A DNA stretch of 24,346 nucleotides from JAZDLC01 sp043802345 (GTDB lineage Bacteria; Planctomycetota; B15-G4; JADJEK01): the NCBI GenBank assembly GCA_043802345.1, contig JAZDLC010000342.1, forward strand, positions 1 to 24,346, read 5' to 3'. The notes beneath the pieces were generated by a model that did no database searches, was not told the origin of the DNA, and saw nothing but the letters and a program-made list of their open reading frames with translations. The translations under genes and the position numbers were made by a program. Shown in pieces: positions 14,859 to 22,500 of the stretch (positions are counted from its first letter, which is position 1; the number at the start of each line of letters is the position of its first letter).

Positions 14859-15551
14859 ATGCGACCAGACTCGCCCAAGGCAAGAAACCCGCCCGCCACG
14901 GCCCGGATCCCGATTCCGCCGCTGCGGGCGGCCGCCCGCATTCTCCTCGGGGGCGGGGCGGTGTTCGTGGTGCTGCTCGCCGCCTTCCCGATTCTCTCGC
15001 GCGCCTACACCCCGGCCTTTCGGGCCGGCGCCGAGGTCCTGGCCAGGATGATCCTGGGAGACTCCGTGGCCGGCGTCGAGGCGCTACCGTCTTCGAAACA
15101 CCACACGCCGGACACGCGGCTCACCATCATCAAGCGCCAGCGCACCGACGTGGCCGCCGGAACCGTGTCGACGGAGAAGTACTGGACCGACCTGGGCAGC
15201 TACCATCACGGCTACATGCCTTTTGCGGTCTTCCTTTCCCTGTTGCTGGTGTCGCGGGTCCCCTGGAAGGGAAGAGTGCGCCCCTTCCTCGTGGGGGCCC
15301 TCCTGGTGCACGTCTATGTTGCGTGCAGAATCCTGATGGCCCTCTACCATGCGTACGTGACGGCCGACATCGGCGGGCACCGCGTTCAGGACGGGATGAA
15401 CCCCACCATCGTGTTCCTGATCGGCGCTGCCAGGAACCTGATCTGTGAGGACCATGTGACCGCGTTCGTGATTCCAGCCCTCGTCTGGGCCGCCGTCATC
15501 CTGCTCGGAAGCCCGGACCCCCGGACCGGCAAGCAGGCGGGCGCGACATGA
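14859..15551 (+). CDS. Exosortase-associated membrane protein (XrtH-partner type)
   Basis: The protein is 230 aa from ATG 14859. The frame is open back to GTG 14703, but that extension is Pro/Arg-rich and looks like untranslated DNA. A membrane segment lies at about 27-46. A periplasmic stretch of about 80 residues follows (with SSKHHTPDTRLTIIKRQ and YWTDLGSYHHGYMPF), then three more hydrophobic segments. The TGA overlaps the ATG of the exosortase gene (ATGA), so the two proteins are made together. Because exosortase H-type enzymes are often paired with a dedicated membrane protein of this size, I infer that role; it rests mainly on the coupling. No Shine-Dalgarno is visible, so the start is uncertain. 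Confidence 0.7.
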   Translation: MRPDSPKARNPPATARIPIPPLRAAARILLGGGAVFVVLLAAFPILSRAYTPAFRAGAEVLARMILGDSVAGVEALPSSKHHTPDTRLTIIKRQRTDVAAGTVSTEKYWTDLGSYHHGYMPFAVFLSLLLVSRVPWKGRVRPFLVGALLVHVYVACRILMALYHAYVTADIGGHRVQDGMNPTIVFLIGAARNLICEDHVTAFVIPALVWAAVILLGSPDPRTGKQAGAT

Positions 15552-16105
15552 GCAGCACGGCCGTTCAGTCCGCCCAGCGGAAGCAGGCGATCCGGAGGTT
15601 CATTCTCCTCTTCCTGGGGTTGTTCCTGGCGTTCGAGGTGATCCTCTACACGGTGCTGGTCTCCAGCGGCATCTACCAGTCCCACCTCGACTGGAACGCG
15701 CGGGTCAGCGGCCGGATCCTCTCGCTCTTCCTGGAGAACATTGTCGTCACGAGGAACCACATCCAGTCTCCCGCCTTCTCGATCACGGTGGGCATCGGCT
15801 GCGACGCCATCCAGCCGGCGGCCGTCTTCCTGGCGGGCGTGCTCTCCTTCCCGGTTCAAGTCCGGGCGAAGGTGATCGGCGCGGTGGCGGGAGCGCTGAT
15901 CATCTCCGCCGTGAATCTGGTCCGGATCGTGTCGCTCTACTTCCTGGGGTTGTACCGTCCGGACCTGTTCGAACTGGCCCACGTGGAGGTCTGGCAGGGC
16001 CTGTTCATCGTGCTGGCCCTGGTGTTGTGGATCCTCTGGGTCCGTTGGGCCGACCGTCCCCTGAGGGCGGCGAGCGGCGGCAAGGAGAAGGGGCGAGCCT
16101 CGTAA
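15548..16105 (+). CDS. Short exosortase/archaeosortase family protein (XrtH-like)
   Basis: This is a 185-aa polytopic protein. Exosortases are membrane transpeptidases that recognise a C-terminal sorting tail (PEP-CTERM or a variant), cleave it and probably attach the protein to a surface glycan or lipid. The triad is visible: Cys85 in GIGCDAIQP, Arg126 in AVNLVRIVSLYFLG, and His145 in ELAHVEVWQG. The protein is much shorter than EpsH-type exosortases (about 280 aa or more) and fits the compact XrtH-like group. It has a positively charged N-terminus before the first helix (about 17-40) and a basic C-terminal tail. It is translationally coupled to the preceding gene. None of the proteins in the window ends in a CTERM-like motif-helix-Arg cluster, so its substrates lie elsewhere. 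Confidence 0.85.
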   Translation: MSSTAVQSAQRKQAIRRFILLFLGLFLAFEVILYTVLVSSGIYQSHLDWNARVSGRILSLFLENIVVTRNHIQSPAFSITVGIGCDAIQPAAVFLAGVLSFPVQVRAKVIGAVAGALIISAVNLVRIVSLYFLGLYRPDLFELAHVEVWQGLFIVLALVLWILWVRWADRPLRAASGGKEKGRAS

Positions 16106-16160
16106 TGCCGGGGTGCGATCGAAGTGGAGGTGTGGCCAGTTCGAGGAGATGGGAGATGAC

Positions 16161-16190
16161 TCTCGCAGAGGCGCAGAGAACGCAGAGAGA
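16161..16190 (+). repeat. CAGAG-type intergenic repeat, copy 1
   Basis: CAGAG occurs at 16166, 16174 and 16183 (8 and 9 nt apart) in a CGCAGAG context. It lies in the 98-nt gap between convergent genes. It belongs to the style of short degenerate 'cgcagag/cacagag' intergenic repeats seen in many bacterial genomes. A related copy is at 17410-17438. Confidence 0.55.
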
Positions 16191-16203
16191 TGTGGGAACC
16201 GGG

Positions 16204-17337
16204 TCACCGGCCGATGCCGGCGAGTCCGTGGCCCGAGAAGGTCAGATACAGCAGGATCAGGTCGGCGGAACTCCGGTAGGAGAGCACCCCGCCTTCCACC
16301 CGGTTCGCCTTCAGGAACGTGTCGTTCACCACGTGCGTGATCGCGAAGCCCGTTCCTTCCATCCGGGCCCAGAACGCGGCGGCATCGTCGATGTCCCGCT
16401 GCACTCCGGGATGTCTCAGTCGCAGCAGCGATCCGCCCGGCTCGCCGTCCTGCATCATCAGACGGGAGAGAAGCTGCCGCTGGGCAAACAGCTGGGCCGA
16501 GTAGCGCATGAGCGGATCGTCGCTGGCCGCGGCCGCGAGGAAGCCGATGAAGTTCGCCTCTCCTTCATGAGTGATGCCGCGCTGATGCGCCTTCTCGTGG
16601 GCCATGGCATGCAGCCTCTGGCAGGCGGGGACCTCCCGGTTGACGTTTGCCTCGCCCGAAAAGGGGAAGTAGTAGCCCGAGATGCCGAACCAGCTCATCA
16701 GCCGGGAGAGGAACCCCCGCTTGACCGGCCCCCGTGATCGGGCGAAGGCCTCCCCCAGGTCCAGTTCGGCGGCGATTCTCGCATACCCCTGGTCCAGGGC
16801 TTCCTCGAAACGGTCCGGGTCTCCCGGAAGCCGGGTGGGGGCTCCCGCATCCACGCTGCCGTGAATCTGCTCGTAGAGCTCGTTCACGACCGACACCGAC
16901 TCCCCGCAGATCGCCGCGAGGTGAGACTGAACCTCCGTGCCCTCCGCAAAGCCCAGCCGCTCGGCCAGGGGCGCCCGGGCGTACTGGATGCCCCACAGGC
17001 AGTAGAAGAGGAGCACGATCACCACGGCCGGAGCCAGCAGCCGCGCCGCCCCGGAGCGAAGCGCCTGGACGGGCGTTGCCTTCCTCCTGACGACCCTCAG
17101 CGTTCCCCGCGCCAGCAGGAAGAGCACTGTTGCTGCGAAGGCCGCGAGCAACACCTCCGCCACGCTGAACGGGACGGGGCCGGTCAGCCCGGTGAGGAAG
17201 ACGCTGATTCCGGGAGCGACCCGGGCGGCGTAGATCTCCTCCACGAACGTCGCGCTGCGGCAGAGGAGCCAGAGAAGTCCCAAGAGGACGGCTCCCGCCA
17301 GCGAGATCCGAGTGGAGAGTCTGGAGGGGAAGAGCAT
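16204..17337 (-). CDS. DUF3810-type membrane protein, putative HExxH metallopeptidase
   Basis: The protein is 377 aa. Three hydrophobic segments lie in the N-terminal third (about 10-27, 56-77 and 100-117), followed by a soluble domain. The core of that domain, residues 220-266, has GYYFPFSGEANVN and then MAHEKAHQRGITHEGEANFI. HEKAH (247-251) is an HExxH zinc-binding motif, with Glu258 and Glu260 as possible third ligands in HEGEAN. This block matches the conserved core of the DUF3810 family as I know it. The function of the family is not established; the motif suggests a membrane-tethered peptidase. The gene is isolated on the minus strand with a CAGAG repeat at each side, convergent with the exosortase pair and divergent from the decarboxylase. 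I see no strong Shine-Dalgarno. Confidence 0.85.
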   Translation of the reverse strand: MLFPSRLSTRISLAGAVLLGLLWLLCRSATFVEEIYAARVAPGISVFLTGLTGPVPFSVAEVLLAAFAATVLFLLARGTLRVVRRKATPVQALRSGAARLLAPAVVIVLLFYCLWGIQYARAPLAERLGFAEGTEVQSHLAAICGESVSVVNELYEQIHGSVDAGAPTRLPGDPDRFEEALDQGYARIAAELDLGEAFARSRGPVKRGFLSRLMSWFGISGYYFPFSGEANVNREVPACQRLHAMAHEKAHQRGITHEGEANFIGFLAAAASDDPLMRYSAQLFAQRQLLSRLMMQDGEPGGSLLRLRHPGVQRDIDDAAAFWARMEGTGFAITHVVNDTFLKANRVEGGVLSYRSSADLILLYLTFSGHGLAGIGR

Positions 17338-17409
17338 TCCGGGTTTGAGTCTCTCGGGCCGGCATGAGCGTCCAGTGCGTCCGCCCGTTCGAATCCGGGC
17401 TCCTTATCT

Positions 17410-17438
17410 ACCACAGAGAGTACAGAGCACAGAGGACA
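17410..17438 (+). repeat. CAGAG-type intergenic repeat, copy 2
   Basis: CAGAG occurs at 17414, 17423 and 17430 in a CACAGAG context. It lies in the 166-nt divergent gap between the DUF3810 gene and the decarboxylase. It is the same repeat style and orientation as 16161-16190, so the two copies bracket the DUF3810 gene. Confidence 0.55.
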
Positions 17439-17503
17439 TGACAACGGGCCCGAGACACTACCACCCATTCCCTCAACCGCCCGCCACCGCTACCCTTCCA
17501 CAA

Positions 17504-18988
17504 ATGGACGACACTCACCAGGACAACTCGGAGCGGGCCGAGACGCTGGATCTCGCGGGAGCGGTGGGGAGAATCCTGCCGGCGCTGCAGGAGTTCCTGC
17601 GCTTCGAGGGGGAGGATCCGGCGCTTCTTCGGGACTCCTGGCAGGCCCGCCTGGAGGAACCGCTTCCGGAGCGGGGAGCGGGCGCGGACGCCGTGCTGAA
17701 GCTCGTGGCGGAGGTGGTCATTCCGGCGGGGCTCCGCATCGGTGCGCCCGGCTTCTGTGGCTGGGTGACGACCGGGCCGACCGTGGTGCCGGCCGCGGCC
17801 GGGTTTGCCGGGTCGGTGGCCACGCCGCAGAAGTGGTTTCAGAGCTCGGGGAACTTCCTCGAAGCGCTGGGCCTGCGCTGGCTTCAGCAGCTTCTCGGGC
17901 TTCCGGCCGCGTTCGCCGGGTCGTTCGTCAGTGGGGGAGCCCAGGCCAATCTGCTCGGACTGGCCGCGGCCCGGCAGCATGCCGGGGAGGGTCTCGGGTT
18001 CGATCCCGCCGCGGAGGGTGTTCGGGGCTTGACGTCGCCCAGGATCTACGCATCCCAGCATGTGCATCATGTCGTCCTCAGAGCCCTCGGCCTGCTCGGG
18101 CTGGGGCGGGCGGCGCTGGTGCTGATTCCCACGGACGTTCGCAAGGGACCGGATCTGGAGCATCTCAGGAGGATGATCCTGGGCGACCTGAAGGCGGGAC
18201 GGAATCCCGTGGCCGTGGTGGCCAGCGCGGGTGATGTCAATACCGGAACGATCGATCCGCTCGGCCCCATGGGGGAGATCGCCAGGGAGCATCAGCTCTG
18301 GTTCCACGTTGACGGCGCGTATGGCGGTTTCGGCGTGCTCGATCCCAGGGTGCGTGACCTCTACGGCGGTTTCGCCCACGTCGACTCTCTGGCCGTCGAT
18401 CCCCACAAGTGGCTGGCGGCTCCTGTCGGGTGCGGCGCCGGCTTTGTCCGGGATGGGGATCTTCTGGCGCGTGCCCTGGCGCTCGAGCCGTCTGACTACG
18501 TGCACTCGAAAGCCCCTCCCGCGCCCTCCCGATCCTCGGTGTTCGACTCCCTGGGAGCGGGCGATCCGGACCACAGCACGGAACACTCCGCCCCCTCGCG
18601 CGGCCTGGTGGTCTGGGCCATCTTGAAGGAGATCGGAGTGGAAGGGGTCCGCGCCCGGGTGGCCCGGCATCTCGACTGCGCCCGGCTGGTGGCGTCCAGG
18701 GTGCGTTCCCACCCCGATCTGGAGCTGCTCGCGGAGCCGGTGCTCTCCATCTGCTGTTTCCGGGTCCATCCGCCCCGTATTCGGGCGTCCGGAGAGCTGG
18801 AGCGGCTCAACGAGGCGGTCCTGGCGGAGGTGCGGGCCCGGGGGCGGAGCGTCCCCTCCAGCACCAGGGTCAACAACAAGCTGGCCATCCGGCCCTGTTT
18901 CATCGGCGCTCGCGCCGGCCTCGAGGAGGCCGACCTGCTGGTGGATGAGGTGCTCCGGGCCGCGAGGAAGCTGATCCCGCCGGAGTGA
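17504..18988 (+). CDS. Group II PLP-dependent amino-acid decarboxylase
   Basis: The 494-aa cytosolic enzyme uses pyridoxal phosphate to remove CO2 from an L-amino acid. PLP-binding residues are evident: Lys302 in AVDPHKWLAAP forms the Schiff base, Asp270 in FHVDGAYGG pairs with the pyridine nitrogen, a ring-stacking His is in YASQHVHHVV (186-189), and NTGTID lies at 246-251. The substrate-entry block reads HSKAPPAPSRSSVFDSLGAG, followed by the C-terminal small domain. The protein resembles the aromatic/glutamate/tyrosine decarboxylase group, but the substrate cannot be read from sequence. ATG 17504 is chosen because the N-terminal helices begin shortly after it. In-frame ATGs at 17438 and 17312 would run through the CAGAG repeat and the start of the divergent gene. 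Confidence 0.92.
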   Translation: MDDTHQDNSERAETLDLAGAVGRILPALQEFLRFEGEDPALLRDSWQARLEEPLPERGAGADAVLKLVAEVVIPAGLRIGAPGFCGWVTTGPTVVPAAAGFAGSVATPQKWFQSSGNFLEALGLRWLQQLLGLPAAFAGSFVSGGAQANLLGLAAARQHAGEGLGFDPAAEGVRGLTSPRIYASQHVHHVVLRALGLLGLGRAALVLIPTDVRKGPDLEHLRRMILGDLKAGRNPVAVVASAGDVNTGTIDPLGPMGEIAREHQLWFHVDGAYGGFGVLDPRVRDLYGGFAHVDSLAVDPHKWLAAPVGCGAGFVRDGDLLARALALEPSDYVHSKAPPAPSRSSVFDSLGAGDPDHSTEHSAPSRGLVVWAILKEIGVEGVRARVARHLDCARLVASRVRSHPDLELLAEPVLSICCFRVHPPRIRASGELERLNEAVLAEVRARGRSVPSSTRVNNKLAIRPCFIGARAGLEEADLLVDEVLRAARKLIPPE

Positions 18989-18997
18989 CCGGCGGGC

Positions 18998-19020
18998 GCG
19001 GAATCGGCTCAGGTTTCCGC
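18998..19020 (+). terminator. Weak hairpin after the decarboxylase gene
   Basis: GCGGAA (18998-19003) and TTCCGC (19015-19020) can pair around an 11-nt loop just after the stop. There is no T-run, so this is only a weak terminator candidate. Confidence 0.22.
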
Positions 19021-19055
19021 TCGGTCCGGGCCGACGAGGGGTCGGAGGCAATGAG

Positions 19056-19922
19056 ATGAGCAACACGACCCCTCCGACGGAACGACCACCGGTGGGCAGT
19101 CTGATCTGTGCCGCGCTGAACGAATACGTGGAGAATGAGAGCATCGACCTGCCGGTGCTCCCCGAGGTGGCCAGCCAGGTCATCACCGCCAGCATGGATG
19201 CCGAGTGCGACCTCCGGCGATTGACGGCCGTGATCGAGCGCGACCCGTCCATGACCGGTCATCTGCTCCGGCTCGCCAACTCCGCCCTCTACTCCTCGAC
19301 CATGGAGATCACCTCGCTCCAGCAGGCGCTCAATCGTCTCGGCCTGAAGAAGATCCGCGAGCTCGCGCTGATCATCTCCTGCGAGAGCCGGGTGTTCCAT
19401 GTCGATGGATACGATCTGGCGGTGCGGGCCCTGTTCCGTCATTCGCTGGTGACGGCTGCCTTCAACCAGGAACTGGCCAAGCGCCATGGAATGAACGCGG
19501 AGGAGGCGTTCCTCTGCGGGCTCTTGCATGACGTCGGCCGGCCGGTGCTCATCCAGGCGATCGCCGACTTGAGGGAGAAGCTCGAGATCGAGGTGGGGCG
19601 GGCGGCGGTGGAGGATCTCTGCGCCGAACACCACTGCCGGGTGGGAGCCAGGCTGGTGGAAAGCTGGAGGCTTCCGTCGCGGATCGGCGAGGCCATCTTG
19701 CACCACCACGAGCCGGCGCAGGCGTATGACTGCTGGCGCGAGGCGATGATGATTCGGCTTGCCGCCGATCTGTCCCACCTGACCCTCGGGAAACCGGGAA
19801 CCGACGAGGAGCAGATCCGCAGCCATCCGGCGGTCGGCGCGCTCGGGATCGCGGAGGACGAGGTCGAGCGGCTGCTCACCCACCGCGACGCGGTGCGGGC
19901 CGCGGTCGACTCGGTGGCGTAG
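19056..19922 (+). CDS. HDOD-domain signalling protein
   Basis: The protein is 288 aa and consists almost wholly of one HDOD domain (about 25-235). It opens with SIDLPVLPEVASQVI, has the IERDPSMTGHLLRLANSALY block, and the ALNRLGLKKIRELAL helix. HDOD proteins are regulators, often tied to motility, stress or c-di-GMP-linked signalling. Unlike many HDODs it seems to keep HD-type residues: His129, His158-Asp159 (GLLHDVGR), His193 (EHHCRVGARL) and His216-218 (ILHHHEP). A residual hydrolase or metal-binding function therefore cannot be excluded. The start is fixed by GGAGG at 19044-19048, 7 nt before ATG 19056. It ends 12 nt before the convergent GT-C-like gene, with no clear terminator. Confidence 0.93.
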   Translation: MSNTTPPTERPPVGSLICAALNEYVENESIDLPVLPEVASQVITASMDAECDLRRLTAVIERDPSMTGHLLRLANSALYSSTMEITSLQQALNRLGLKKIRELALIISCESRVFHVDGYDLAVRALFRHSLVTAAFNQELAKRHGMNAEEAFLCGLLHDVGRPVLIQAIADLREKLEIEVGRAAVEDLCAEHHCRVGARLVESWRLPSRIGEAILHHHEPAQAYDCWREAMMIRLAADLSHLTLGKPGTDEEQIRSHPAVGALGIAEDEVERLLTHRDAVRAAVDSVA

Positions 19923-19934
19923 CGCGAGGGCCGG

Positions 19935-21320
19935 TCAGGCGCGGTTCGGTGGTGAGAAAGCCGGGTTGCACCGAGCGTTGGTCTTCTCGCGGGCAGGCCG
20001 CCCCAGCACAAGGTAGGCAGAGGCGAACACGCACAGGACCGGAGCCAGCATGACCCGGCCGGAACTGGTTCTCAGATGCCACTCGAGTTCGCGCGGCGTT
20101 GCCGCGTAGACGAGCAACAACACCAACGTGTAGAGGCAGGCGGTCAGCAGGGGGAGGAATGCGATCGGCTTCAACCGGGTGCGCGCCAGACGGAGCAGGA
20201 ACATGGCGAGCGCCAGGACGATCAGAGCCGCCCCGAACCCGGATCGCACGACCAGCCACTGAGATGCGAGCGACCAGAACCCGGCCTGCCCCGCGCGCTC
20301 GACAATGCGTGAGAGCGACTCCCGGCCGAGATCCAGGTCGTTCTCCAGGCCCCAGGAAGACCGGATCACCAGCCACGCGACACATCCCGCGAACGGCAGC
20401 ATCGCCCCGCACGCGAAGAGGGCCTTTCCCGGAATCCTCACGATGAGGTCCCGGCCTTTCGCGCCAAGGAGTACGACAACGCTGAACACGATCGCCGCCG
20501 CGAACAGCAGGCCTTCGTGCTTGAGACTGGCCGCGACCGCGGTACAGCAAAGGGCGACCACGAGCAACCCAGGCCGGCCCACGATGTGCCACTCCGCGAA
20601 CAGCAGTACCGCCAGGGCCCCGAACAGCGCCCCATACCCATCCACGTACCCGTTCCAGAGGTAGACGGTGGGAATGAACAATAACGTAGATACGAGGAGG
20701 AGGAAGCGAGCGCTCCACTCCTGGAAGGAGAACAGCAACATCAGCGCGGGCACCAGAAGGAACAGGATTCCGGCCTTCGGCGCGTACTCGTTCCAGTATC
20801 CGACCTGCGTGGCGCTCTGCGCGGCCAGAAGAGAGAACAGCTTGGGGTAATCCGTGTGAGATGTCTGGTAGACGGGACTGGTGAACCCCGATGATTGATG
20901 GAGTCCGCTACCGTAGAAGATCATCTTGGCCTGCAGAGACCAGATGAAACGGGCGTCGAAGCCGCGCAGGGGTGTCAAGAGGACCAGCGGGCAGTAGAGG
21001 AACGTCGTCAACGTCACCGGCAGCAAGGCGAATGGAGCCAGCCTGAAAGGCGACAGAACCCGCCAGCGATACCGCACGGCGCACCAGAGAAGCGAACCCA
21101 GCCCGATGAGACCCCCGGTCAGCAGGGCGTGATCGAGATCGCGCAGCAGCAGCACCAGCAAGTAGTGAAGCAGCACGCCGGAAAGGCACAGGTAGGCCAG
21201 GAGCCGCAGCCGGCTTCGGAAGTCCGGCTCGCCGGAGGTCACGAGACGGCCGAAAAAAAAGGACATCGCAGTGCCCAGCATGAGAAAGTAGAGGCCGAGC
21301 AGGCTAGTCGCGGCGAGCAA
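19935..21320 (-). CDS. Polytopic GT-C-like membrane protein (putative glycosyltransferase)
   Basis: The protein is 461 aa with about twelve hydrophobic segments. After the first few helices there is a loop GFDARFIWSLQAKMIFYGSG, then TSHTDYPKLFSLLAAQS and WNEYAPK. The Asp/Trp/Lys loop followed by a DYPKL motif is a pattern I know from uncharacterised GT-C-fold proteins of polysaccharide clusters. The C-terminal part has LEWHLRTSSGRVMLAPVL, also typical of that group. The catalytic role is inferred. The start is TTG 21320 with a purine-rich GAAGGGGGG about 9 nt upstream. The gene begins 17 nt inside the end of the small upstream membrane protein gene, so translation is coupled. Confidence 0.75.
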   Translation of the reverse strand: MLAATSLLGLYFLMLGTAMSFFFGRLVTSGEPDFRSRLRLLAYLCLSGVLLHYLLVLLLRDLDHALLTGGLIGLGSLLWCAVRYRWRVLSPFRLAPFALLPVTLTTFLYCPLVLLTPLRGFDARFIWSLQAKMIFYGSGLHQSSGFTSPVYQTSHTDYPKLFSLLAAQSATQVGYWNEYAPKAGILFLLVPALMLLFSFQEWSARFLLLVSTLLFIPTVYLWNGYVDGYGALFGALAVLLFAEWHIVGRPGLLVVALCCTAVAASLKHEGLLFAAAIVFSVVVLLGAKGRDLIVRIPGKALFACGAMLPFAGCVAWLVIRSSWGLENDLDLGRESLSRIVERAGQAGFWSLASQWLVVRSGFGAALIVLALAMFLLRLARTRLKPIAFLPLLTACLYTLVLLLVYAATPRELEWHLRTSSGRVMLAPVLCVFASAYLVLGRPAREKTNARCNPAFSPPNRA

Positions 21321-21786
21321 GTTGGATGCCCCCCTTCGCGGCGACCGTGCGGAAGGAGGCGGGAAGATCGGATTCGACGCTTGTCAGAATGAAAGGCGCG
21401 GACCGGGAGAGGCGCACGGGATAGAGAGCCTCGATGGCCTGCATCAGTGGGAGGCCTTGAGGTGCCAGCCGGATCAGCACGGTCTCGATGTCGTAAACCC
21501 TGACGAATTCCAGCATGATCCGCACGCCCGGATCGAGGACCTCCTCGCCGCCGTGCGGCTCATGAGCCACCGACCACTTCTCCCCGTACCCGCCGGTCAC
21601 CAATCGCCACGATGCCACGGCCAGTTTCCGCGGTGTCTCGCGCATTTCGGAAAACAGGCTGAACGCGAGGATCAGTACGACGAAGGCGACGAGCTTTTGG
21701 AACACATCAAAACCTGTCAGGACTCCCGGGAAGCCCGCGACACGAGCAAGGAAAGAGGATACCCCCTCACCCGGAGGATCCAGCAT
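21304..21786 (-). CDS. Small one-helix membrane protein coupled to the GT-C-like gene
   Basis: The protein is 160 aa from ATG 21786; the frame is open to 21885 but upstream residues look random. One transmembrane segment is at about 26-46 (DVFQKLVAFVVLILAFSLFS). After it comes a soluble domain of about 110 residues with EFVRVYDIETVLIRLAPQGL and YPVRLSRSAPFILTSVESDL. I do not recognise a named family. The 17-nt overlap with the GT-C-like gene suggests a dedicated partner, probably in sugar or polymer assembly. There is no convincing Shine-Dalgarno, so the start is provisional. Confidence 0.65.
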   Translation of the reverse strand: MLDPPGEGVSSFLARVAGFPGVLTGFDVFQKLVAFVVLILAFSLFSEMRETPRKLAVASWRLVTGGYGEKWSVAHEPHGGEEVLDPGVRIMLEFVRVYDIETVLIRLAPQGLPLMQAIEALYPVRLSRSAPFILTSVESDLPASFRTVAAKGGIQLARRD

Positions 21787-22153
21787 GGGAATCCAAGGGT
21801 GGCGAGGGCTGAATGCCCGTGAGATGAGGTATGCACTCTCTGGACCGTTGTCGCCATCGTCGTCGAGACACGAATACGACGCCACTCATGTGGCCGATCA
21901 ATGGAGAGCCACGGAATCCAGCAACCGGCCGGCGTGTGTTGCCATGGTGAGCGGGAGGCAGAGAAACGGTGCGAGCGAGTTCTGCCATGTGTCACGGAAC
22001 GGCTGCAACAGACCTCATCTTCAGCCACTGGATGTTCCAAGCACATGTGTATTTGCGCCGATAGGACACCAGCTCGGATTCGACCGTGCCTTCAGAACCA
22101 GGCGGAATCGGGAACCCACCTGCCCCATTCATCGAGATCGAGCCCCAGAACCG
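21787..22153. other. 367-bp region without an intact gene
   Basis: This stretch lies between the small membrane protein gene and the sulfatase remnant. Frames through it have no recognisable motifs and look lower in GC than the surroundings. An open frame on the plus strand (from 21785) runs through it into the sulfatase remnant, but the first ~120 codons do not resemble a sulfatase. It probably holds the promoter of the minus-strand pair and the 5' scar of the broken gene. Confidence 0.5.
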
Positions 22154-22450
22154 TGGGCGACGGGCTACTATCGCGCGGGCCGCTACAAGCTGGAGTGGTG
22201 CAACGAGGGTGGCCGGTCACTGACCGAATTGCTGTTCGATCCGGATGCCGACCCAGGGGAACAGCACGATCTCTCCGGCACGAGGCCCGATCTGCTGGAA
22301 AGCATGCGCGGTCTGCTGGCCCGCCACCTGCGGGAGTCGGCGCGCTTCGACCTCGACTCCGGTCTCCGTCAGGAGTTCGAGCTGGACGAGGCGAGGCTGC
22401 GCGAACTGGCGGAAATCGGCTATCTTGATCCGGGAACTGAGGAACATTGA
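22154..22450 (+). pseudogene. C-terminal remnant of a sulfatase-family gene
   Basis: The last 98 codons of a plus-strand frame read WATGYYRAGRYKLEW, then TELLFDPDADPGEQHDLSG, then a helical tail ending RLRELAEIGYLD. This is the standard sulfatase C-terminus (xGRYKLI, then LYDLxxDPxEQxNL, then LRxLGY), and it aligns in order with the end of the intact sulfatase at 8781-11225. All catalytic parts (metal Asp pair, nucleophile, SDHG) are missing upstream, so it is a 5'-truncated gene. It is not a near-identical copy of the other sulfatase. It stops 50 nt before the SGNH gene. It could still be translated as a small protein, but no good start is seen near its 5' edge. Confidence 0.75.
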
Positions 22451-22500
22451 GCTGACGAGGTTTTTGAGGTCATTCGTGTTCCTGGAGAGAGTGTGGCCAG

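Noticed and set aside
17408..19252. 614-codon minus-strand open frame opposite the PLP decarboxylase
   Set aside because: It has shadow composition, while the plus strand carries intact PLP-binding motifs.
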